DNA of 64,000 bases from Legionella sp. (lineage in GTDB: Bacteria > Pseudomonadota > Gammaproteobacteria > Legionellales > Legionellaceae), in NCBI GenBank assembly GCA_013697625.1, contig JACCWN010000019.1:1-64000 (forward strand), written 5' to 3'. Below, one piece after another: positions 57,786 to 64,000 of the stretch; positions within the stretch are counted from its first letter, which is position 1, and each line of letters begins with the position of its first letter. A program made the translations under genes and the position numbers. The notes under the pieces were generated by a model. The model had not been told where the DNA came from and ran no database searches. It saw only the letters and a list, made by a program, of their open reading frames with translations.

Positions 57786-58805
57786 ATGAAAGAGAAGACA
57801 GTAGCTGATTTTAAAACAAAAGAAAGCATAGCTTCAGCCATAGAACATAACTTGCAGTCAGGTGGAGATATAACTTCTGTTATAACACCTAATATGATTG
57901 ATCATGCTAGTACAAGGCAGTGTTTGTTGATACTCCATGAGCGTTTAAGTGTGTTACTGGGAGATAAAACGCCTGAGGTCAAAAAGCAATTTGAATCTTT
58001 ACTTGATATTTTATTAAAATTCGGATCTCTACAAGGATCTTCCTCAGACATTACAAAACAAGTAATTAAAATAATGTGGAATGATACAACCTTATATAAA
58101 GGTCCCAGACAATTACTGGATTTTCTAGAGCAATCGCCTTCAGTATCTGATGATTTGAAAAAACAAATTTATGCTATAAGTTACCTAGCATTTACTCAAC
58201 TACAGTCTATGATACCGAGCATTGGGTTTGGAAAACAAAAAACCGAACTTGTTGAACAGAATAAAAGAACTATTACATGCTTCAACTCCTTAATTACTCA
58301 GCAAAAACTACTGCCCCAAGATTCTAAATTACAAGAAGAAAAAAAAGTTGAAACCCTTGCTAACATAGCCCCAAATAAAGAAATACCTGAATTAAACAAT
58401 TTGAAAGTAACTTTAAACAAATTGAAGGTAACAAGACATGAATTGTTGTATCCATCTGGTCTAAAACAAAGCATCAATACTAAATTGGAAATATTTGGAC
58501 ATTTCAAACAGTCCACAGTTAATAAAGTTGCACTAAAGGCAGAATATGATGCTTTATTTTTTGCCGCTAACTATATAGATATAAGAGATAAAAAGATTCC
58601 TGTAAAAAATGATACTAAATTACATAGGTTACTTAATGATGTTCTCACTATAATTACACCAAAATCAACTACCCGGGATGCATTACGGATCCAAACTGGT
58701 CATAGAGCTCAAGACTTTGCAAGGATATCTAAAATCAACGAATTTATGGACAGACATGGAATTTCCAGGGATGTACAACCTGTTGTAACTCCAAATACAC
58801 GATGA
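57786..58805 (+). CDS. Orphan helical protein, candidate Dot/Icm effector
   Basis: The start ATG 57786 follows TGAGG and gives 339 residues (an in-frame TTG lies 5 codons upstream). No signal peptide or membrane segment; charged and helical, Lys/Gln/Ser rich, with a heptad-like stretch around 195-215 (LNNLKVTLNKLKVTRHELL contains an internal LKVT repeat). No recognised domain. A+T-rich, orphan and monocistronic, with an operator-like repeat before it and a MITE nearby: the usual setting of Legionellales effector genes. The C-terminus (RDVQPVVTPNTR) lacks an E-block, so the effector call is only a hypothesis. Confidence 0.6.
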   Translation: MKEKTVADFKTKESIASAIEHNLQSGGDITSVITPNMIDHASTRQCLLILHERLSVLLGDKTPEVKKQFESLLDILLKFGSLQGSSSDITKQVIKIMWNDTTLYKGPRQLLDFLEQSPSVSDDLKKQIYAISYLAFTQLQSMIPSIGFGKQKTELVEQNKRTITCFNSLITQQKLLPQDSKLQEEKKVETLANIAPNKEIPELNNLKVTLNKLKVTRHELLYPSGLKQSINTKLEIFGHFKQSTVNKVALKAEYDALFFAANYIDIRDKKIPVKNDTKLHRLLNDVLTIITPKSTTRDALRIQTGHRAQDFARISKINEFMDRHGISRDVQPVVTPNTR

Positions 58806-58825
58806 GTTATTGTAATAACTCATCG
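58800..58825. terminator. Hairpin overlapping the orphan gene's stop codon
   Basis: CGATGAGTTATT and AATAACTCATCG form a perfect 12-bp stem with a 2-nt loop that includes the TGA stop (58803-58805). It lies between convergent genes; no T-run follows on the plus strand, so it may be a processing or bidirectional stop. Confidence 0.6.
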
Positions 58826-58883
58826 TAAACTTCCCAGCTTATTCGCCATTTTTAGTTTGGATAATATACATCTTCAAAGATAA

Positions 58884-60938
58884 CTAGCCGCTTTGTTGAG
58901 GATCGAAGAATTTTTTGTCATAGAAATGTTGCAGTTCTTGAAATAAACTTTTAGCAGGACTAAGCTTGGCAAAATCGCTGTTTAAATCATCTATCCATTG
59001 ACCGGTTTTTAAGTTTTGAATGACGGCTAGATAGCTTGCTTCCTTGGGATACAAAGCCAAAACCCACTCATCTTTGATGATACCATATAGCTTTTGCTGA
59101 TTGATTTTCTTGACTTGCTTGGTTTTGAGCTCAAGTTCGCCATTGTTTTTATTTACTTTATATAATTGTTTGCCCAAGACAAGGGCTTGTTTTTTTGAAA
59201 TGTCTTGATTTGGAAACATGCCACTTTCTATAAAAAAACTTCGATGTTCAGGTAGGTTTTTGCCATTTAAAATAGAGGCAAGTAAGGAGATTCCATCCAT
59301 TGAGTTATTTTTTATCTTGAGAAAATCCAAAAGGGTAGGGGCAATATCAATCAAAGCTGTACGGGTTGCAATACTAATCTTTGGATTAACAGTTTGCCCC
59401 TGGCTATTCAAATGAAAGGCTAAAATACTGTGATATTGTCCAGGGCTTAATATATCTGAACCATGTCCCACACTTTTATTCAACTCTGTTGAAGTTTTAT
59501 GCTCCAAATAGTCAGCCAATGCACTGGGTAATTTGCCCTGATAGTTAGAATTATTGGTAAGCCTTGCATTTTTATCATACAGTACTTCCCCGTGATCACT
59601 GAGTGTTAGCAAGATACTAGTGTCTAATAGGTGATTATCCTTTAAAAACATATACAAAGATTCAAATTGTTTATCCACTCGAGACAAAGCGCTTATATAC
59701 AACAAATCAGGATTGCCAGGATTCATCTTGTCATTTGTAAGTTCAGGATCACTGTCGGCCCAAGAATAAGGCCAGTGGGGCAAGGTGAAATGCACTGCTA
59801 AAAATAGAGGCTTATTACTTTTTTGAATTCGACCTATTTCTTTTTCTAAACTGGTATTAAAGGTTTGTGGATAATAAGAAAAATTGCTGGCACGATTCAT
59901 ATGATTATAAGGAAATAACCATGCACTTATGGGGAAATTGATGATTAAATTACTTAAAGGAAAATCATTGAAAGCACCTAATAAGACATCATTTACCCCT
60001 AATTTCGGTCCTAGGATGTTTTGAAATCCAAATTGTTTATCTAATCCATTAAAGCGTCTATCATCGCTTGCAAATACTGTGTTATAACCCAATTCATTCA
60101 AGGTCCAAACAATACTGGCTTTACGCCTAACTGTGGGTTTTGCCACTAAATTTTCATAGGCATGGTGATGCTTTGTATATAACCCAGTTAAAATTGAACA
60201 CCAGGCAGGGAATGTTCTGGCCAGGGGACTTATGGTATTAGTAAATTGCGTACTGTTTTTTAAATGCTTAAATAAAAAGGGCATGGTGTGTGCATTTACA
60301 CTTTCAAGGCTCAGGGAGTCAATACCTAAAATGATGATATTGGGCTGGGACTTTTGAACAGGAAGTACTTGAGGCACACTAAGCTCAGGCCTCTGGCTAT
60401 TTAACAAGATAAAACTCAATAATACAATTATAAACAAATGGCCTATCTTAATCTTCTTAAGTCTTATCGCATCAATCACGGTTGCTGAAACAGCATACAT
60501 TGTGATACAACCAAGACAAATCAGAGAAAAAGACAATAAAATCAAAAGAATTGGGGAAGGAAACAGGGAAATCAGCAATTCGCCAAAGACACTGAGTGGA
60601 AAATAATAAGCATTTGCACTCAATAAAGCACATACTGACATAGACCAAATGATTATTTGCCAGCCTTCTTTTGAAAAATAAAATGTTCTAACTGCCAATA
60701 GCTTTTGGAGAATATACCCTTGTATGAGGGACAATAAGGTGTAAAGAACCAGATGAACACATAGGGTTGCCAACAACTCTTCGTATACTGTCCATGGCAT
60801 TCTAATGGCACTGATAAAACTGCCAGCTTCTGAATATACATACAATAACTGTAATCCAAAAAAACACCCATTCAGAAGTAAAAACATGTAAAAGCAAGAT
60901 GCAAAGCGAAAGTGATGTTTTGAAGCGCTGGTGAACAT
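58884..60938 (-). CDS. Membrane-bound sulfatase/phosphoethanolamine transferase-like protein
   Basis: 684 residues with five membrane helices in the first 190 and a large periplasmic alkaline-phosphatase-superfamily (sulfatase) domain. Seen: the N-terminal metal motif PNIIILGIDSLSLESV with D207, the nucleophile region ARTFPAWCSILTG (about 240-252), and the C-terminal metal motif LTLSDHGEVLYD. This architecture is used by LTA synthase-type and EptA-type enzymes that transfer head groups to envelope glycans or lipids. The substrate cannot be told from sequence. Just downstream of recR. Confidence 0.8.
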   Translation of the reverse strand: MFTSASKHHFRFASCFYMFLLLNGCFFGLQLLYVYSEAGSFISAIRMPWTVYEELLATLCVHLVLYTLLSLIQGYILQKLLAVRTFYFSKEGWQIIIWSMSVCALLSANAYYFPLSVFGELLISLFPSPILLILLSFSLICLGCITMYAVSATVIDAIRLKKIKIGHLFIIVLLSFILLNSQRPELSVPQVLPVQKSQPNIIILGIDSLSLESVNAHTMPFLFKHLKNSTQFTNTISPLARTFPAWCSILTGLYTKHHHAYENLVAKPTVRRKASIVWTLNELGYNTVFASDDRRFNGLDKQFGFQNILGPKLGVNDVLLGAFNDFPLSNLIINFPISAWLFPYNHMNRASNFSYYPQTFNTSLEKEIGRIQKSNKPLFLAVHFTLPHWPYSWADSDPELTNDKMNPGNPDLLYISALSRVDKQFESLYMFLKDNHLLDTSILLTLSDHGEVLYDKNARLTNNSNYQGKLPSALADYLEHKTSTELNKSVGHGSDILSPGQYHSILAFHLNSQGQTVNPKISIATRTALIDIAPTLLDFLKIKNNSMDGISLLASILNGKNLPEHRSFFIESGMFPNQDISKKQALVLGKQLYKVNKNNGELELKTKQVKKINQQKLYGIIKDEWVLALYPKEASYLAVIQNLKTGQWIDDLNSDFAKLSPAKSLFQELQHFYDKKFFDPQQSG

Positions 60939-60950
60939 AAACCTTACTGC

Positions 60951-61544
60951 CTAGGGATGGACAATTGCACGATTACGAAGTGCGCTGCTAATGGTATTGC
61001 TATCTAGAAATTCTAACTCACCACCTGAGGGGATGCCGTGAGCTAATTGGCTTAGATTGATATTTTCACTTTTAATTAACTGATTGATAAAATGTACAGT
61101 AGTTTGTCCTTCTATGCTTGGATTTAAAGCCAGAATGACTTCCTTAATTTGTTCGTCAATGATCAGTGCTTTAAGTTTGGGTAATCCTATTTCTTCTGGT
61201 CCTAAACCATCTAGGGGCGAAATTTTTCCCATGAGTACAAAATAAAGTCCACCAAAGGCGTTGCTTTGTTCTATAGCAGAAACATCAGCTGGATTTGAAA
61301 CCACACACAATACAGTGGGATCGCGGTTAGGATCACAACATAAAGTGCAAAGGTTTGCCTCTGAGTAATTGTTGCAACGTTGGCAATGCCCGATGTTGTT
61401 CATAGCTTGCTCCAAACAAGCAGCGAGGTGTAAGCCTCGCTGTCTTTGGTACTGGAGTAAATGAAACACCATACGTTGCGCAGATTTTGGACCCACACCC
61501 GGTAAACAGCGAAGTGCTTCAACCAAGCGTTTTAGAGTATCCAT
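60951..61544 (-). CDS. recR: Recombination mediator RecR
   Basis: Works with RecO/RecF to load RecA on gapped DNA. 197 residues with an N-terminal helix-hairpin-helix (LPGVGPKSAQRMVFHLL), a zinc finger CQRCNNYSEANLCTLC (about 54-69), a Toprim domain and a C-terminal Walker B-like tail. Part of the conserved dnaX-ybaB-recR operon. Confidence 0.96.
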   Translation of the reverse strand: MDTLKRLVEALRCLPGVGPKSAQRMVFHLLQYQRQRGLHLAACLEQAMNNIGHCQRCNNYSEANLCTLCCDPNRDPTVLCVVSNPADVSAIEQSNAFGGLYFVLMGKISPLDGLGPEEIGLPKLKALIIDEQIKEVILALNPSIEGQTTVHFINQLIKSENINLSQLAHGIPSGGELEFLDSNTISSALRNRAIVHP

Positions 61545-61552
61545 GCCTAAGC

Positions 61553-61891
61553 CTATCCCTTCTCTTCATCACCCAACAAATCAGTTGGTATGTTAAGACC
61601 GGCAGTCAGCTGACTGATTTTTTCTTTAGATACTTTTTCAATTTTTCGTACGGCGTCGTTGATAGCTGCAGCCACTAAGTCTTCTAACATTTCAACGTCT
61701 TCTTCCATGAGGGAAGGCTTAATCTTAACTTCAACGACGTCATGGCGACCATTCATTTTGATTGCGACCATGCTGCCACCTGATTCGCCAGTTACAACAA
61801 GTTCTGTTAGTTGTTGTTGTGCTTCTTGCATGCGTTGTTGCATTTTTTGGGCTTCTTTCATTAGATTGCCAAGGTTTTGATTCATACTCAT
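61553..61891 (-). CDS. YbaB/EbfC nucleoid-associated protein
   Basis: DNA-binding homodimer found between dnaX and recR in most bacteria. 112 residues, beginning [20 protein letters not shown] with the conserved GxxMKQAQ-type helix and the [20 protein letters not shown] core. GAGGA precedes the ATG. The precise role in DNA binding and gene control is known only in general terms. Confidence 0.95.
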   Translation of the reverse strand: MSMNQNLGNLMKEAQKMQQRMQEAQQQLTELVVTGESGGSMVAIKMNGRHDVVEVKIKPSLMEEDVEMLEDLVAAAINDAVRKIEKVSKEKISQLTAGLNIPTDLLGDEEKG

Positions 61892-61923
61892 TTAAGTCCT
61901 CGATTAAGTTAGGTTAGTTAACA

Positions 61924-63585
61924 TTATAATTCATCTTTTAGTGAGACAATAGAATTTTTGACCAATTCAGCTGAAAAATCTTGTTTTATTTGTTGAAACA
62001 CTGGATCAGAGGCCAAAGCCTCTTCTGCTTTTTGCAGTTTATCTTGGGTGCGTTGATCTTTTTGTTGCGCAGGTGTTGTTGTTTGGCTGTTTTTTGTACT
62101 TAAAAAGAGTTTAATGGGACTTTGATAATACAAAGACAGGGCTGCTTCTATACGCATGGTTGTACTAGGTGTAAATAAGGATTGGAAACCTTTGGCAAGG
62201 CCCAGGGTAACATTGCGACCCTCTTTAGAAATGAACTCAGAATTTTCGACTGCAGTTAGAGCCAAACCTGATAATTTGAGGCTTGTAATAATACTAGACC
62301 AATTATCCGAGGTGATATCAATGGTTGCAGGGGGCATAGATAGGGAGTGGGTTGCAGGTGGTTGTATTGCCTGAGGGACAGGTGCAGAGATGGAGACTAC
62401 TGCTGCATCGTTTTTGGGCATCTCAGAGAACTCAGATAAGTGAGCTGAGCTGGTTGGAGCCTGTTCATTGGTTTGGGATGCCATAGCTTGCGACTTCACC
62501 TGCGGTGCTGGTCGAAAGGTTAACATCCGCAGTAGGGTCATGCTAAAACCAATGCTAAGCGTGGGAGCAAGTTGAATGTCCTCACGACTTTTAATGGCAA
62601 TTTGATAAAATAGTTGAACATCTTCAGCACATAATTGTTGAGCCAAGGCTTTCACCTGCGCTGAGGGGCTAATCAATGCATTGTTATCGCCTATACTTAA
62701 ATAAACCGTCAGTTGGTGTAAATAGGTTTGTAGTTCATCCAACACATAATTGAAATGCCCACCTTCGGCTTCAATTTGTTGGGTCAATTCTAATAATAAG
62801 ATTGGATTTTCTGCAGCTAAAGCTTGGAGCAATTGAATGGCATAATCTTGCTGTGTATACCCTAAAATTTGTTTAACTTCTTGAGTATAGACGGTTTTAT
62901 TGGCATAAGTAATGGCATGATCTAATAAACTCAAGGCATCTCGCATGCTGCCGTGGGCGGCTTTTGCTAATAAATGCAAGGCTTCCATTTCATACTCTAA
63001 TTGTTCATCCTTTAGAATGATTTGCAAGTGCTGACTGATTATGTCCGCCGGCAGGTGTTTGAGATTAAACTGTAAACAACGAGATAAAACAGTCACCGGC
63101 AATTTTTGAGGATCTGTAGTAGCTAAAATAAATTTTACATGAGCAGGGGGTTCTTCAAGGGTTTTTAATAGTGCATTAAAGCTATGCTGTGACAACATAT
63201 GCACTTCATCTATTAGATATATTTTAAAACGTCCATTGGTGGTTGCGTATTGAACATTATCCAATAATTCTCGAGTGTCTTCCACCCGCGTTTTTGAAGC
63301 GCCATCGATTTCAATAAGGTCGATGAACCGTCCTTGCTCAATGGCAGTACAAGCATCACATTGTAGACAGGGCTCTGAGGAAATCCCTTGCTCACAGTTC
63401 AATGCTTTAGCTAAAATACGAGCCACACTTGTTTTACCAACACCGCGAGTGCCAGTAAAAAGATAGGCATGGTGTAGTCGCTGCTGATTCAGTGCATTGA
63501 TTAAGGCTTTATTAATATGTTCTTGGCCAACCAGTTGAGAAAAGGTGCGTGGTCGCCATTTACGAGCAAGTGCCAGATAACTCAT
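61924..63585 (-). CDS. dnaX: DNA polymerase III tau/gamma subunit
   Basis: Clamp loader ATPase. 553 residues with Walker A GTRGVGKTS (about 45-53), a zinc module ending CLQCDACTAIEQG (about 76-88), the LIDEVHMLSQHSFNALLKTL segment, the sensor region LSRCLQFNLKHL and a Gln/Pro-rich linker to a C-terminal tau domain. No clear frameshift signal for a short gamma form was seen. Downstream of the 4.5S RNA gene. Confidence 0.96.
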   Translation of the reverse strand: MSYLALARKWRPRTFSQLVGQEHINKALINALNQQRLHHAYLFTGTRGVGKTSVARILAKALNCEQGISSEPCLQCDACTAIEQGRFIDLIEIDGASKTRVEDTRELLDNVQYATTNGRFKIYLIDEVHMLSQHSFNALLKTLEEPPAHVKFILATTDPQKLPVTVLSRCLQFNLKHLPADIISQHLQIILKDEQLEYEMEALHLLAKAAHGSMRDALSLLDHAITYANKTVYTQEVKQILGYTQQDYAIQLLQALAAENPILLLELTQQIEAEGGHFNYVLDELQTYLHQLTVYLSIGDNNALISPSAQVKALAQQLCAEDVQLFYQIAIKSREDIQLAPTLSIGFSMTLLRMLTFRPAPQVKSQAMASQTNEQAPTSSAHLSEFSEMPKNDAAVVSISAPVPQAIQPPATHSLSMPPATIDITSDNWSSIITSLKLSGLALTAVENSEFISKEGRNVTLGLAKGFQSLFTPSTTMRIEAALSLYYQSPIKLFLSTKNSQTTTPAQQKDQRTQDKLQKAEEALASDPVFQQIKQDFSAELVKNSIVSLKDEL

Positions 63586-63604
63586 CTATTTGTTGTCGCA
63601 TTTG

Positions 63605-63717
63605 GGTGGCAGCTCTAAAAGCCACACCTCGGCGCTCGAATCAATTATTACCGCTGCTCCCTTCCGGGCCTGACGGGGTTCATAATCTATCGCCGCGAGG
63701 GAACCAATAGAGCCACC
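63605..63717 (-). ncRNA. ffs: 4.5S (signal recognition particle) RNA
   Basis: Minus-strand RNA with a terminal stem GGTGGC/GCCACC (63712-63717 with 63605-63610) and, in the middle, the conserved apical domain GTCAGGCCCGGAAGGGAGCA that binds Ffh. Located immediately upstream of dnaX, as in many gammaproteobacteria. About 113 nt, the short bacterial SRP type. Confidence 0.93.
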
Positions 63718-63803
63718 ATAGTTGAAGAACGAAGAGTAGCAAAAAAAGAAAAGCTTAGCTAGTCTTGTCTGAAAAATATTTTATGCCAAGGGAGGGGATC
63801 ACT

Positions 63804-64000
63804 TTAAACATCCAATCCCAAATTATCCCGTTTAAAAACTTTATCCGCACGATAACTAGAACGTACCAAGGGGCCTGAGGCCACTTCAAAAAATCCTTTT
63901 TTTAAACCAATCTGCCTTAATTGCGCAAATGTTTCTGGGCTGACGTAACGGTGTATAGGAAGATGGTTTTTTGTGGGTTGCAAATATTGACCTAAGGTAA
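63804..64000 (-). CDS. lipA: Lipoyl synthase, C-terminal part
   Basis: Partial: the 5' end lies beyond the window edge. The 65 visible residues read [20 protein letters not shown], then [17 protein letters not shown] and end GLDV. The '[13 protein letters not shown]' block is the signature C-terminus of radical-SAM LipA, which inserts sulfur into octanoyl groups on lipoate-dependent enzymes. Confidence 0.92.
   Translation of the reverse strand, partial: TLGQYLQPTKNHLPIHRYVSPETFAQLRQIGLKKGFFEVASGPLVRSSYRADKVFKRDNLGLDV

Noticed and set aside
62020..62100. Programmed frameshift in dnaX for a gamma form
   Set aside because: No A-AAA-AAG-type slippery sequence with a following stem was seen.
1..64000. 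tRNA or rRNA genes
   Set aside because: No cloverleaf with TTC-arm consensus or rRNA signature was found in the gaps examined; a covariance-model search would be decisive.

Overview
The window is A+T-rich chromosomal DNA from a gammaproteobacterium of the order Legionellales. The decisive evidence is an almost uninterrupted Dot/Icm type IVB secretion locus, icmT-S-[icmR position]-Q-P-O-N-M-L-K-E-G-C-D-J-B, at 30815-47423. Housekeeping blocks around it (hemA-prfA-prmC, carB-greA, smc-zipA, a division/cell-wall cluster, cytochrome oxidase assembly genes, dnaX-ybaB-recR) have gammaproteobacterial gene types and orders. The icmR slot holds a divergent small gene, as in Coxiella and many non-pneumophila Legionella. 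Genus cannot be fixed from sequence alone.

Layout. 1-850: tail of a possible transposase, a two-repeat KGG stress protein and a small ChaB/plasmid-stabilisation-like protein. 901-4636 (minus): dksA, prmC, prfA, hemA. 4889-5704: a Tim44-domain membrane protein behind two PmrA-box-like repeats. 5705-6094: hairpins and a dispersed repeat. 6095-9798 (minus): greA and carB, without carA beside them. 9952-26972 (plus): smc, zipA, murF, mraY, murD, ftsW, murC, murB, ddl, ftsQ, ftsA, ftsZ, lpxC. This is a tightly packed dcw cluster that lacks murG and everything normally upstream of murF. 27005-29059: an M13 zinc metallopeptidase. 29090-30731: an accessory strip with a micro-ORF, a small HTH protein, a decayed gene, a cold-shock gene and an unknown 70-residue protein. 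30815-47423: dot/icm. 47639-52352 (minus): rimK and the Sco, CyoE, CtaA, small Trx-like and SURF1 oxidase assembly factors. 52426-58805: DUF2909-like, Rap1a-like, PriC-like, amino acid antiporter, beta-barrel, DsbB, cytochrome c5, a MITE-like element and an orphan effector candidate. 58884-64000 (minus): membrane sulfatase, recR, ybaB, dnaX, 4.5S RNA and the end of lipA.

How the genes fit together. The dot/icm block encodes the outer-membrane core (DotK, DotH, DotG, DotF), inner-membrane parts (DotI, DotJ, DotE, DotP, IcmT), the coupling complex (DotL, DotM, DotN, with the IcmS adaptor), the ATPase DotO and the IcmQ/IcmR-type pair. DotA, IcmV/W/X, DotB/C/D and IcmF/H are not in this window. 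PmrA-box-like direct repeats (YTTAAK-N5-YTTAAK) lie before the Tim44 gene, before the small gene next to icmT and before the antiporter. A shared 15-bp motif sits the same distance from the icmT and icmP start codons. Both patterns suggest coordinated control of the secretion locus.

The most unusual items are the divergent icmR-position gene, the missing murG and carA, the MITE-like 168-bp element before an orphan gene, the dispersed intergenic repeat at 5.9 and 47.4 kb, the decayed gene next to the icm locus and the large decapeptide-repeat tract in DotG. All assignments come from reading the sequence; no database search was run.
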